A stretch of 64,000 bases of DNA. It comes from a virus. The DNA lies in IMG/VR virus record IMGVR_UViG_3300046501_000552, positions 1 to 64,000 of that record; one strand, 5' to 3'. Below, in pieces: positions 40,817 through 50,278 of this stretch. Position numbers and translations under genes: made by a program. Numbering within the stretch: the stretch's first letter is position 1; every line of letters begins with the position of its first letter. Below the pieces are notes generated by a model. That model did not search any database, was not told where the DNA came from, and saw only the letters and a list, made by a program, of their open reading frames with translations.

Positions 40817-43303
40817 ATGCTCATTAACTCATTAGAGCTGGTCGGATATAAGCGGATCGCGCTCAATGGGCACACCCGCTTTATGATCCGTCCGGCTGAA
40901 CGCATTCAACTCATTCTCGGCACCAACGGCTCTGGCAAATCCTCCTTGGTAAAGGAATTGACCCCGTTGCCTGCTGAGCCTAAGGAATACAGTAAAGATG
41001 GCTCTAAAACCATAACGATTACTCACCGTGGCAACACCTTTGTGCTCAAGAGCTGGTTCTCAGAAGGCAATAAGCACAGCTTCCTGAAGAACGGCCAGGA
41101 GCTTAACGATGGCCACACCATCACCGTGCAACGCAAGCTGGTGATGACCGAGTTCGGTGTCAACGATGACATCCATGAGCTGCTGCGCAATGCGATCCGT
41201 TTCCACACCATGGGACCGACCGATCGCCGCAAGTGGTTTACGATGCTCTCGGACGTGGACTACACCTACGCCATCGGTTTGTTCATGCGTCTGAAAGAAG
41301 CCGCCACGGTGACTTCGGGTGCGTTGAAGATGGCCAAGAACAAGCTGGTGGCAGAAACCAGTAAGATCGTCACCGAGGAAGAGGAACGCAAGCTTAGTCA
41401 GGAAGTCGAAACCCTGATTGGGGAGATTGAACGGCTGCAGCGTCAGCGTGCCCCGTTGCCACGGCCCGTGTCGTCGTTTATGACGGAGCAGGAAGAGATT
41501 TTATCTGAGCTCTACACCATCTCGGATAATCTGCTGCGCCATCGTACCTCCTTCTTTGGTTGGAAGGGATATGACTCAGTCGAACAGATCACTGAGGACA
41601 TCGATACGACCAAGCAAGAGATTGCGGCCACTGAAGCGCTCCTCAATAAAGCGGTGGAAGAGCACGGCAAGCTGAAGGAAAAGCAGGACTTACTGAAGAA
41701 GACCGGCGCCCAAGGTGTCGATGCACTCCTGCGACGGCTGCACCTTGCTCAGGAAACCCGCAACAAGCTTCTCTCAGCCCGTGTGTTGGGCTTGGAAGGC
41801 TTCAGTGCATCCCAGGCAGCGGCGGCACTCGAATCGGTCTACGGGGTGCTCTTTGCGTGCTTCTCGGAGATCCCCTCCAATGAGGATCGCCGCTTCAGTC
41901 AGACGAAGAATAACGAGAACCGTCAGAAGGTGCTCGAGCGGCGTGACCTGATCCTGCAAAAGGAAAAGGAGATTGCCCACTTCGCCGGGAAGAAGCAGCA
42001 CATGGAGTCCCATAAGCAAGCCGGGAACATCGAGTGCCCGAAGTGTCATCACCTGTGGGTGGTGGGCTACGATCCGGAGGTGATCCAGAAGTACGACGCA
42101 GCGATTGAATCGCGCGGCGAAGAGATCACCAAGCTCAAGGCCGAGATCAAGGCACTCGAAGAAGAGATGGAGGCGTTTCAGACCTACCTCAATCTCTACA
42201 TGGACTTTAACCGCTGTGTGAAGAACTGGCCTGCGCTGCAACCGTTCTGGGATCACCTCTTGCATCACGAGATGGTCATCAAGACGCCGCGCGTCGCGCT
42301 CATGCAACTCGACCTGCTTAAACAGGATCTGGTGCAAGAGCTCGCCGCTGAGCGACAGGAGCGGGAAATCGCTGACATCAAGGAACTCATCAAACAAGCT
42401 GAACAGCTCGGTGATGCGAACCTGAACGAAGTGACGGAGTCGTTGGTCAAGGTAACGGGCACGGTCGAAGAGCTCACGGGCAAGCTGAACCGACTCAATA
42501 AGCATCTGCAACAAACGATGGCCTACCGGCGTCAGATGTCAGACGTGCAGTCGACCGGGCAGCGCCTGGAGCAGATGATCGGTCAAGCGGAAGACGCCAC
42601 CAAAGAACTGGTGGAGATGCTGCGTCGCGAAGCGATCCAAAATGCAATCAATGCGCTGCAACTGTCGCTCGCCCACAAGAACTCGGCCTTGCAGGAGATG
42701 AAGCTCCAAAAGGGCATCATCGCCGAGTTAGAAAAGACGATTGCGCAGTATGCCTTGCGTGACGAAACCTTAAAGCTGATGGTCAAGGAGATGTCGCCGA
42801 CCGATGGCTTGATTGCCGAAGGGCTGCTTGGTTTCATTCGGCGCTTTGTGCGGGAGATGAACCATCTCATCAAGAAGATCTGGGCCTATCCGCTGGAGAT
42901 TCAACCCTGCGGCGTAGCGACGGATCGTGGCGCGGAGCTCGACTACAAGTTCCCGCTGATGGTGCAGGACCGTGCCAATATTCGCGACGATGTCAAGAAT
43001 GGCAGTAGTGGCATGCAGGAAGTCGTCGACCTGGCCTTTAAGGTGGTCGCCATGAAGTATCTGGGCTTAGGCGAAGCACCGTTGTTGCTGGACGAATTCG
43101 GCGCGAGCTTTGACCTGGAGCACCGCACCGCTGCATCGAGCTGTATTAAGAACCTGATGGATACACAGCACTTCTCGCAGTTGTACATGATCTCGCACTA
43201 CGAAAGTGGTTACGGGTCGTTTACCAATGCGCAGACCTGTGTCTTGGATGCCCGCAACATCACGGTACCGAGCGTGTACAATCAGCACGTCACTATGCAG
43301 TAA
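40817..43303 (+). CDS. SbcC/Rad50-like ATPase (T4 gp46-like), 828 aa
   Basis: Walker A at residues 34-44 (LGTNGSGKSSL), long coiled coils on both sides of a zinc hook at about 404-413 (IECPKCHHLW, CPKC), ABC signature at about 727 (NGSSGMQEVVDLAF), and Walker B at about 756 (LLLDEFGASFD). This is the full order of the SbcC/Rad50 family. Its partner nuclease (SbcD, gp47) is not in the window. The complex would process DNA ends and recombine replicating phage DNA. AGAAGG precedes the ATG by five bases. The next gene follows after 23 bases. Confidence 0.93.
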   Translation: MLINSLELVGYKRIALNGHTRFMIRPAERIQLILGTNGSGKSSLVKELTPLPAEPKEYSKDGSKTITITHRGNTFVLKSWFSEGNKHSFLKNGQELNDGHTITVQRKLVMTEFGVNDDIHELLRNAIRFHTMGPTDRRKWFTMLSDVDYTYAIGLFMRLKEAATVTSGALKMAKNKLVAETSKIVTEEEERKLSQEVETLIGEIERLQRQRAPLPRPVSSFMTEQEEILSELYTISDNLLRHRTSFFGWKGYDSVEQITEDIDTTKQEIAATEALLNKAVEEHGKLKEKQDLLKKTGAQGVDALLRRLHLAQETRNKLLSARVLGLEGFSASQAAAALESVYGVLFACFSEIPSNEDRRFSQTKNNENRQKVLERRDLILQKEKEIAHFAGKKQHMESHKQAGNIECPKCHHLWVVGYDPEVIQKYDAAIESRGEEITKLKAEIKALEEEMEAFQTYLNLYMDFNRCVKNWPALQPFWDHLLHHEMVIKTPRVALMQLDLLKQDLVQELAAERQEREIADIKELIKQAEQLGDANLNEVTESLVKVTGTVEELTGKLNRLNKHLQQTMAYRRQMSDVQSTGQRLEQMIGQAEDATKELVEMLRREAIQNAINALQLSLAHKNSALQEMKLQKGIIAELEKTIAQYALRDETLKLMVKEMSPTDGLIAEGLLGFIRRFVREMNHLIKKIWAYPLEIQPCGVATDRGAELDYKFPLMVQDRANIRDDVKNGSSGMQEVVDLAFKVVAMKYLGLGEAPLLLDEFGASFDLEHRTAASSCIKNLMDTQHFSQLYMISHYESGYGSFTNAQTCVLDARNITVPSVYNQHVTMQ

Positions 43304-43326
43304 CTTAATGAGGAAAGAAAAGAAAC

Positions 43327-44313
43327 ATGAACCAGCAAGAGATCATCATCCATCCCGAACAAGACGAGCTGTCGATGTCGCCGACCGAGCTCCTGGAAAA
43401 GCGCCTGAACCGCGTGAACCTGGCGCTCTCGCAATTGCAGCAACTGCACATGAACACCATCACCGAGATGCAGAAGGACGTGGTGTTCTCGCTGCACGTG
43501 ATCGAGGCCCTGAAGGGCTTCCTGCCTGGTGCCGTGGTGGACGACGCTGTCGCAGCGGCCACGGCCGCCACCGCTTCGGTGGGTGCTTACCGGCAGCAGC
43601 CTGCGGCAACCAATGCAGGTGCTTCAGCACAGCGCCCGGCACCGGGCAAGCTGCCGATCACGCCCGCCGGTACGCAGGCTAATCCGGCGTTGCCGCCGGT
43701 GCGCCATCCGGGTCACAGCAGCATCAATGCCGCAGCGGAAGCCGCCAAGAATGCCGTCGAAACACTCGGCGAGAACATTCGCACGCACTTGCAACACCCG
43801 GCACCGGAAACCCCGGCGCGTCAACCGCGCTCGCTGCAAACCCTGCATCGTCCGACGCCCAAGCAAAAGCACGTGGGTGAGCCGGTCAGCGAAGCGGCGA
43901 GCGCGGCCGATTACCTCGGTCACTTCGTCGGCTCGGGTTCGGTGTTTGCCAAGTACTTCTCGCCGGAAGTCTACATCCTCGGGCGCGGCTTCGTGAAACC
44001 GGGCTACGGTGGCTTCGGGGAATACGAAGAAGACGTGCTGCGTATCGCGCCCCAGCAGTTGCGCGAGTACGACTACCCGAGCGGCTTTTACACCGATGAA
44101 GCGACCAAGCTCTTGCAGTTCTATCTCGGCAACGCCAAGATGCAAGTGACGGTGAGCAACTTGCCGAATACGGAGATCGACGTGTGGGTGTCGTTCGCCC
44201 CGTTCAACGATCGTCAGCACATCCGTTCGCTGAACCCGCAAGCAATGCAGCTGGTGTTCGGCACGGTGAGCGCGATCTTCAACGCCGGTGAGCGACTGGC
44301 GAGCCAGCAGTAA
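43327..44313 (+). CDS. hypothetical protein, 328 aa, low-complexity centre
   Basis: Residues 1-75 are helical (EKRLNRVNLALSQLQQLHMN); residues about 75-190 are Ala/Pro/Gln-rich and probably disordered (PVRHPGHSSINAAAEAAKNA); residues about 190-320 are folded (SGSVFAKYFSPEVYILGRGF, YDYPSGFYTDEATKLLQFYL). No family recognised. GAGGAAAG precedes ATG 43327. Despite the SbcC-like gene upstream, a virion role is as likely as a replication role. Ends at a bidirectional hairpin. Confidence 0.57.
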   Translation: MNQQEIIIHPEQDELSMSPTELLEKRLNRVNLALSQLQQLHMNTITEMQKDVVFSLHVIEALKGFLPGAVVDDAVAAATAATASVGAYRQQPAATNAGASAQRPAPGKLPITPAGTQANPALPPVRHPGHSSINAAAEAAKNAVETLGENIRTHLQHPAPETPARQPRSLQTLHRPTPKQKHVGEPVSEAASAADYLGHFVGSGSVFAKYFSPEVYILGRGFVKPGYGGFGEYEEDVLRIAPQQLREYDYPSGFYTDEATKLLQFYLGNAKMQVTVSNLPNTEIDVWVSFAPFNDRQHIRSLNPQAMQLVFGTVSAIFNAGERLASQQ

Positions 44314-44333
44314 GCCCGTGTTGTACCCTCGGT

Positions 44334-44384
44334 CATAAACCCCCGTGCCTATCCTCTTCACAGGGGACGGGCCGGGGGTTTATG
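44334..44384. terminator. bidirectional hairpin at a convergent gene junction
   Basis: Perfect 12-bp outer stem CATAAACCCCCG/CGGGGGTTTATG around a 27-base inner loop. Left flank GGTCATAAA, right flank TTTATGCCGTTATGACGTC. Between genes ending at 44313 and 44388. Confidence 0.72.
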
Positions 44385-44387
44385 CCG

Positions 44388-45665
44388 TTATGACGTCGAG
44401 CCGCTCGTGCCGCTATCGAAGTCAGTACCGATCTTTAGGAAGAAGGCCCGTGACGGAATCGAGACTTCCTGGCTTGTACGGGCGCTATTCACGCAGTCCG
44501 CATTGCGCCAGTCGACCGTATTGTAAGTGCGCTGGTTCCAACGGTTATCGTACACCGTCAGGGCCCAGCGACCATCTTCTTGCACCGACCAGTAATCCGC
44601 CAGCTTGCCATGGCCGTTCACTAGCGGGTACTTCGGCTCCTGGTTCGACACCAAGATATTGGTGAGCTTACCCGTGTAGACCTTCTCGGTTTCGATGAAG
44701 ACTTCCGGGTTATCCAGAATCACAAAGAACGACTGGCTCATCGTCGCATACGCCACCAGGTTCTCGTCGGACAAGAAGTCCGCCACATTAATCTTGGACG
44801 GATCATGCGCATCGCGATCAAAAGGTAGACCCGAGAAGTCGAGGTATTGCATCGACTCGTGGTAGCGCTCGAGAATCGGCAGATTGTTAAAGTTAATCCC
44901 CACCGACGTCGCACTGACCCGGAAGAAAGTCTGCGGATCGAGAATGTGCAAGTAGCCACCCAGCACCAACATCACGGTTTTATTCGTGATGTCCACTCCC
45001 AGATTCACGTACATCTGGTTGCGATAGGCTTGGTTGCTATTTTGCTTGTAGATCATTGACGGCTGAATCGCCACGTACTGCAAGCTACCGAGCTTCTGGA
45101 AGTTCAGCAGACCAAACTGATTCTGCTTGGAGAGGTTGCGGCTCACCATCCCGTCCATCACCCAGGCAGCGGTGGGGACCGCGTCGATATTGTGGAAGTA
45201 ACCATTGATCGTCACCATGCAGCTCTTATAAAAGAGCTCAAAGTCGATCGAGTTCCCCTCGGCGTCGGTCTTGGTGAGATACAGCCAGGTCTTCTCCGAC
45301 ATCGGCAACTGCGCATCGGGCGCAGCCAACTTATTGACGGGCTGCACTTTGTAGCCTGCGCGAAAGCCATCCTTGTACTCGGCGTACTGCGGCTTAAGCG
45401 TGGGGATGGTGGTAGACGTCGGTAACGCCGCGTCACCGTTTTGGGTGAGAAACTCATTGAACGTCATCGACAAGCCACCATCGGCAGCTTGGATTTGCGA
45501 GAGGTCCAAACTGACCTGACCGCTCACATACGGATTGGTCAGGACTGCGTACACCTTCAGGTAGCTGGAATAGATCTGGCTCAAGGGCATCGCGCCAATG
45601 TCCACACTTTCCCATCGACCTGCGCTCGCAAACGATTTACCGATAGCTGAGACTAACGTATACAT
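44388..45665 (-). CDS. virion structural protein, 425 aa
   Basis: MYTLVSAIGKSFASAGRWES at ATG 45665. Aromatic, beta-rich, with no catalytic motif: TINGYFHNIDAVPTAAWVMD and VDITNKTVMLVLGGYLHILD recur as strand-turn patterns. It lies opposite the fibre cluster and probably belongs to the tail or baseplate, by neighbourhood only. The C-terminus is Gly/Ser/Thr-rich (FDSGTSGSTS). Confidence 0.55.
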   Translation of the reverse strand: MYTLVSAIGKSFASAGRWESVDIGAMPLSQIYSSYLKVYAVLTNPYVSGQVSLDLSQIQAADGGLSMTFNEFLTQNGDAALPTSTTIPTLKPQYAEYKDGFRAGYKVQPVNKLAAPDAQLPMSEKTWLYLTKTDAEGNSIDFELFYKSCMVTINGYFHNIDAVPTAAWVMDGMVSRNLSKQNQFGLLNFQKLGSLQYVAIQPSMIYKQNSNQAYRNQMYVNLGVDITNKTVMLVLGGYLHILDPQTFFRVSATSVGINFNNLPILERYHESMQYLDFSGLPFDRDAHDPSKINVADFLSDENLVAYATMSQSFFVILDNPEVFIETEKVYTGKLTNILVSNQEPKYPLVNGHGKLADYWSVQEDGRWALTVYDNRWNQRTYNTVDWRNADCVNSARTSQEVSIPSRAFFLKIGTDFDSGTSGSTS

Positions 45666-45776
45666 GCCGTGGCTCCGGGGAAAAATCTTTTGAATACTAT
45701 GATTGTAGCTTTGTTGTAGTCTTGGAAGATAGACTAAAACCTATAGAATATCGCCTTCACCCGCTGGGAGAAAAGA

Positions 45777-47606
45777 ATGGCATTGAATTTGAATGACCTC
45801 GCTTACCCGTTTGATCCCACGGGCTCGCTTGCGTCGAACAAGATCACCAACGAGCAGCAAATCCTGACGGCGGTGAATTGGACCGATTACCAGATCATCG
45901 TGCCGCGCTGGGCGCCGTTCTTTGACGCAAGTGTGAGCCTGACCATCACGGACGCCCAAGGCAACGTCACGCCGCTACAACGCGGTAAGGACTGGTATCC
46001 GTGTTTTGAATTTATCTCCGCCTCGCGCGCCTGCGCCGCCCCCATCTGGGGTGGCATCCAGTTTGTCAATCCGCTCCTGGCTGGGGTGGTCAAGGTCAGC
46101 TATCAGACGCTCGGCGGCATGTGGACGCTGGATGAGGCAGGCGTCTCGGCCCTGCTTGCGGATCGTACAGCTAATCCGCGAATCACAGCTTGGGAGCAAG
46201 TCGTCGACCAACCGGTGATGTTCCCGGTGATCGATCACGAGTGGGATCTCGTGGACATGGTCGGGGCGACAGACCTGGTCAACGCACTCGGCGACATCGA
46301 AACCGCATTGCGTCAAACGGGTTCCACGGGCCTGGCGGCCCACTTGGCGGACTTCACCAACCCGCACCGGGTAACGGCCACGCAAGTCGGCCTGGGTAAT
46401 GTACAGAACTACGGCATCGCGCAAGCGGCTGACCTGGCAGCTGGGACGAGCAACAGCGTCTACATTACGCCGGGTGGCGTGACGACGATGATGAACGCGG
46501 GTCCGAATGCAGCGATTGCTGCGCACGCGGCACGTACTGACAACCCGCATGCGACCACCGCGCATGAAGTAGGAGCGTACACGCAAGCGGAAGTCGATCA
46601 GCTGCTATCGGGCTATACGCCTTCCGGCGGATCGGCAGCAGATTCGCTGCTCTTTGACGGCATGGATGCAACGACCTATCGGGACTGGGCACTCTCCACC
46701 GGCGTGGCTTCGAACTCGTCGAAGTTTGGCGGTCAAACCCCGGCTGACTTCACGGCCGCTGTGCTCGGCGGGACTGCTGCGAACGCCAATCAGCTCGCAG
46801 GCCATACCTACGCCCAAGTGCTCTCGGATGCGTTGGCGGGTAAAGCGGCCGACACGTTTGAATTTAACGGCATGGACCCTGCCACGTTTGCGGCGTGGGT
46901 GCTCAACAATGGTGCCGCTTCGAACGCGTTGAAAGTTAACGGCATGACCCCGGCGGACTTTGCGACCTGGGTGCTGAATAACAACGGTCCGGCGGCAGAC
47001 TCCAGCATGCTCGGCGGTTACACGCTTGCGCAGGTGTTGGCCCAAGCCGGTTCGGGCGCAGGCACGGCCTTTGCTCCGCAGGTGCTCTTTAATCCGACCA
47101 GCAGCGAAACCGGTACGGATTACTGGAGTGAGCTCGGTCAGATCCCGCTGCCGTCGGCGACCGACCCGGAACTCTCGGGCTACAACGATATTCGTTGGTT
47201 GCTCTCGGGCGGGGATTCGAATGGTCAGCTGGTGTCGGGTGCTTACCTGATCTGCTTTAACATCCGGGGACCCTCGGGCAGTCAAGTGACAATGAGCGTC
47301 ACCAACATGGTGGCGAGCGATCCGGGTGCCCAGTTTGGCTACACGATCGAGAACGTCACGGTGGGCGGCACGGCTGTCCCGACCATTCGCGTCTGGATGA
47401 AGACGGGTCCGAACCTGAACGCCTACACGGTCACGCAGCTCTCCGATGATTCGTCCAAGCTCGTGACGAATAGCCGGGTGGCGGTGGCGCCTGCCAGCAT
47501 CGTCTACGCGACGACGGATCGGTTTGCCCTGGAGTCAGAAGTCGTCAACATGGTGGACACACTGACCACATTGTTCAACCAGCTGGCCGCTTCGATTAGC
47601 AGCTGA
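45777..47606 (+). CDS. tail fibre protein with NPH repeats, 609 aa
   Basis: The N-terminal ~140 residues resemble those of the next fibre gene (LAYPFDPTGSLASNKITNEQ; VSYQTLGG), pointing to a common virion attachment module. Residues about 190-220 (HLADFTNPHRVTATQVGLGN) and 245-270 (AARTDNPHATTAHEVGAYTQ) are NPH repeats typical of tail fibres. Residues about 285-430 hold repeats of a 40-50 residue unit (FNGMDPATFAAWVLNNG; VNGMTPADFATWVLNNN). The C-terminus is beta-rich and then helical (MVDTLTTLFNQLAASISS). The ATG at 45777 follows GGGAGAAAAG. It likely makes a trimeric fibre or its shaft. Confidence 0.78.
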   Translation: MALNLNDLAYPFDPTGSLASNKITNEQQILTAVNWTDYQIIVPRWAPFFDASVSLTITDAQGNVTPLQRGKDWYPCFEFISASRACAAPIWGGIQFVNPLLAGVVKVSYQTLGGMWTLDEAGVSALLADRTANPRITAWEQVVDQPVMFPVIDHEWDLVDMVGATDLVNALGDIETALRQTGSTGLAAHLADFTNPHRVTATQVGLGNVQNYGIAQAADLAAGTSNSVYITPGGVTTMMNAGPNAAIAAHAARTDNPHATTAHEVGAYTQAEVDQLLSGYTPSGGSAADSLLFDGMDATTYRDWALSTGVASNSSKFGGQTPADFTAAVLGGTAANANQLAGHTYAQVLSDALAGKAADTFEFNGMDPATFAAWVLNNGAASNALKVNGMTPADFATWVLNNNGPAADSSMLGGYTLAQVLAQAGSGAGTAFAPQVLFNPTSSETGTDYWSELGQIPLPSATDPELSGYNDIRWLLSGGDSNGQLVSGAYLICFNIRGPSGSQVTMSVTNMVASDPGAQFGYTIENVTVGGTAVPTIRVWMKTGPNLNAYTVTQLSDDSSKLVTNSRVAVAPASIVYATTDRFALESEVVNMVDTLTTLFNQLAASISS

Positions 47607-47625
47607 TAAATAGCGCGATGCAACA

Positions 47626-47658
47626 CACCTCTGGCTGGGGTCATCCTGGCCAGAGGTG
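47626..47658 (+). terminator. terminator-like hairpin between fibre genes
   Basis: Perfect 10-bp stem CACCTCTGGC/GCCAGAGGTG with a 13-base loop, 20 bases after the first fibre gene, followed by ATTGTGTCGTTC (weak T content). It may tune read-through to the next fibre gene. Confidence 0.55.
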
Positions 47659-47696
47659 ATTGTGTCGTTCGGACAAGATTAGGAGTTAGTAAACAA

Positions 47697-49190
47697 ATGA
47701 CGCCGCTTCTCATTCGGTATCCGCTGGACCCGACGGGCGTAAGCCCTAACAATCTGGTCACGGGCGAAATTCAAAACCTGACCGCTAACCGTAATGTGCG
47801 CGCAATCGCGCCGTTCTACGGAGCCTTCTTTACCGAGTCGCTGGTCATCACGGACATGGCGACCAACCAGCCGCTCACCACCAGCCAGTACTATGCAGCA
47901 GAAATGTACGAGCTGCCGACCGCGCGTTACGGTAAGGAGATCTGTGCGGTCATCCTGATCACCGACCCCACGGTCAGCAATCAGGTGTCGCTGCAGTATC
48001 AAACGCTCGGTGGTCCGTACGGTACCTCCGCGCAAGCGATTATCCAGCAGATCGAAAACCTGCAACTGGATACCCGGCCGGTGGCCTGGGGTGATATCCT
48101 GGGTCGTCCGAGCGCGTTCCCGCCTGCGTTCCACTTGCACGACATTGGTGACGTGTACGGCTTCGAGTACTTGGTGCATGCGATTGACCGTCTGCGCGAC
48201 GCGATTGAAGTGGGCGATAGTGCTCAGTACGATCAGATTTACGCGTACATCGATCACGTGCAGCAAGTGCTGCAAGCGGAAATCGATTCGGGTAATACTG
48301 CTTTCAACGCCCACTTGACGGACTTCAACAATCCGCACAAGGTCAGTGCTGCACAGCTGAACGTCTACACCAAGCCGCAGGCCGATGCGATCACCACGCC
48401 GATCAATACGGCCGTGACCAATCACATCGCCAACCGGAACAACCCGCACGGCGTGACAGTCGCGCAGCTCAATACGTACGATGGCCCGACCATCGACACG
48501 AAGATCGCCAACGCGACCAATGCCGTGAAGATCGGTTTCACGCCGGTGCAGCAAGGCGGTGGGGCCAATCAGGGCAGCAACAAGATCTATCTGGGCTGGG
48601 ATGGTTCGCGCTTGCGCCTGCAGGTGGACTCGACCGACATCGGTGGCATCGTGTCGTACAGCGAGCTGCAATCGAACGTCAGCAATCTGCAGAACCAGAT
48701 CAATGCGCGGGTGGTGATCGGTAACACGATCGCTTACACGGGGATTAACCAGTCGGTGAGCTTCTGGGACGTCACAGCCAACGGCACGCTGTACTCGGCC
48801 CATGACATCTGGGCCTTCTGGTCCGATGAACGCCTGAAAGAGAACATTCGTCAGATCGAGCTGCCGTTGGAGAAGATCCGTCAGCTGATGGGTATTCTCT
48901 ACACCCACAACCAGCTTGCGCATGACCTCACGGGTTGCGATACCGAAACCGAGCATATGGGTCTGCTCGCGCAGCAAGTCTTCGCCGTGTGTCCGCAGTT
49001 GGTCGGCCCAGCACCGTTTGACCTGGTCTACGACGACGAGGGTAACGTGATTCCGGGCGTGTCGAAGTCGGGTGAGTTCTACATCACGATCAAGTACGAT
49101 AAGCTCGTGGCCTTGCTGGTCGAAGGGGTCAAGGCTCTGGACGGTCAGGTGCGGGATCACGAAGCGCGCTTGCAAGCACTGGGGGTGTAA
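47697..49190 (+). CDS. tail fibre/spike with C-terminal S74 intramolecular chaperone, 497 aa
   Basis: N-terminal ~110 residues share the attachment module of the preceding fibre (YPLDPTGVSPNN; LQYQTLGGPYG). NPH repeats follow (HLTDFNNPHKVSAAQLNVYT; HIANRNNPHGVTVAQLNTYD). The C-terminal ~120 residues are a peptidase S74 chaperone: FWSDERLKENIRQIEL, with the Ser of the SDERLK box as expected cleavage site, then MGLLAQQVFAVCPQLV and ITIKYDKLVALLVEGVKAL. The chaperone assembles the trimer and is then released by self-cleavage. The gene follows the first fibre after a hairpin and has its own AGGAG. Confidence 0.86.
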   Translation: MTPLLIRYPLDPTGVSPNNLVTGEIQNLTANRNVRAIAPFYGAFFTESLVITDMATNQPLTTSQYYAAEMYELPTARYGKEICAVILITDPTVSNQVSLQYQTLGGPYGTSAQAIIQQIENLQLDTRPVAWGDILGRPSAFPPAFHLHDIGDVYGFEYLVHAIDRLRDAIEVGDSAQYDQIYAYIDHVQQVLQAEIDSGNTAFNAHLTDFNNPHKVSAAQLNVYTKPQADAITTPINTAVTNHIANRNNPHGVTVAQLNTYDGPTIDTKIANATNAVKIGFTPVQQGGGANQGSNKIYLGWDGSRLRLQVDSTDIGGIVSYSELQSNVSNLQNQINARVVIGNTIAYTGINQSVSFWDVTANGTLYSAHDIWAFWSDERLKENIRQIELPLEKIRQLMGILYTHNQLAHDLTGCDTETEHMGLLAQQVFAVCPQLVGPAPFDLVYDDEGNVIPGVSKSGEFYITIKYDKLVALLVEGVKALDGQVRDHEARLQALGV

Positions 49191-49193
49191 ACC

Positions 49194-49703
49194 ATGACGA
49201 TGCAATCCTCTGGCGCGATCAGTATCGGACAGGCGATGGCAGAGTGTGGGATTGGCCAGCAGCAGTACGACGCAGCTGGCGTACCGATCTCGATGCTCGC
49301 AGGCGTGGGTTCGGGGGCGCAATACGCCTGGTCGTATTGGTACGGAAAGTCGAACCTGACCACCTACAACAATGCGCTCTTTGCCCAGTACGCGATGTAC
49401 ATTGACCGCAACGGTTATCTGTCGCTTAACTTCCGTACCGGAGCGTATAACGGGTATGGCTTTAACGGGGATCACGGCCCGCATTTGTCGTTCTGTAATT
49501 TGCAGATGGCGCCGATTGATAAGATCGCGCAGTACCGCACCGTGCAGTGTACGCCGCAAAAGTACGCCGGTCGTTCGAACGTGTCGTTGCAACAAGCACC
49601 GAACGCAAGCAACGACTGGACGGCCATCTTCTACAACGACGATAACCCTTGGGGTGGTGCGACCGATGTCGGGGTGAATGTACTGATCACCGCGATTCCT
49701 TAA
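49194..49703 (+). CDS. small fibre-associated structural protein, 169 aa
   Basis: MTMQSSGAISIGQAMAECGI; the start SSGAISIGQA resembles the 'GxISLGQ' opening found in many small phage tail-tip and receptor-binding proteins. The rest is Gly/Asn/Tyr-rich with beta pattern (YMYIDRNGYLSLNFRTGAYN). It lies three bases after the S74 fibre gene and nine before the next gene, so all belong to one fibre operon. A distal fibre or adhesin role is likely but unproven. Confidence 0.6.
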   Translation: MTMQSSGAISIGQAMAECGIGQQQYDAAGVPISMLAGVGSGAQYAWSYWYGKSNLTTYNNALFAQYAMYIDRNGYLSLNFRTGAYNGYGFNGDHGPHLSFCNLQMAPIDKIAQYRTVQCTPQKYAGRSNVSLQQAPNASNDWTAIFYNDDNPWGGATDVGVNVLITAIP

Positions 49704-49712
49704 GGACTCACG

Positions 49713-50162
49713 ATGAAGCTTAATCTGAACCAACCCGCTGCGCAGATTCTGTTGGATCTGATCTGGCGCAGTAACGGCCTCTGGTTGCAACAGGACTACA
49801 TGGAGTTCGGCACGCCGGTGGCGATCGGCAATGCAGCTTCCTGTGGTCCGGATACCTTGATTACGGTCACTGCTGACCAGATCGAGGATAACCGCTTCGA
49901 AGGCAGTCAGCAGATTCTGTATCGACGCTTGCCGCTGGATGAAGTGTTGCTGCCTGCAGTGTCGTTGACGGTCGCAGCTTTGCCGTTTAACCTCGTCGAT
50001 CTGCTCCCGGCGATCAATCAAGCCTATCAGCTGCAACTCACCGCAGCCGATATCGTGAATACCCAGTATGCGGACCTCACCCAGCCTGTCGTACTGGCTG
50101 CTGCGCCTGAATCGCTCTGTTATAGCGGCCAAGTGCAACTGACCGTCGTAACGGTACCTTAG
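49713..50162 (+). CDS. small structural protein, 149 aa
   Basis: MKLNLNQPAAQILLDLIWRS then strand-rich sequence (PVAIGNAASCGPDTLITVTA; YRRLPLDEVLLPAVSLTVAA) ending in beta strands. No family recognised, though it has the feel of a head-tail or fibre accessory protein. AAGGA lies eight bases before the ATG. It is the last gene of the fibre operon, followed by a bidirectional hairpin. Confidence 0.57.
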   Translation: MKLNLNQPAAQILLDLIWRSNGLWLQQDYMEFGTPVAIGNAASCGPDTLITVTADQIEDNRFEGSQQILYRRLPLDEVLLPAVSLTVAALPFNLVDLLPAINQAYQLQLTAADIVNTQYADLTQPVVLAAAPESLCYSGQVQLTVVTVP

Positions 50163-50176
50163 AAGCCTTCAGTTAA

Positions 50177-50236
50177 CGTCATAGAGGCCTTTCCCGCCCC
50201 TCGCAACCATGAGGGTAGGGAAAGGCCTTATGCCGC
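50177..50236. terminator. bidirectional hairpin at a convergent gene junction
   Basis: Perfect 11-bp stem AGGCCTTTCCC/GGGAAAGGCCT (50185-50195 and 50218-50228) enclosing a second small stem CCCTC/GAGGG. Flanks are CGTCATAG and CTTATGCCG. Between genes ending at 50162 and 50279. Confidence 0.74.
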
Positions 50237-50278
50237 TATGACAACGCCTCTGAGAGGCTCTCAGTGCGTTTACTGCAT

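Noticed and set aside
47679-50138. An 819-codon open frame antisense to the fibre genes
   Set aside because: Same shadow pattern; the fibre genes on the plus strand carry S74 and NPH motifs.
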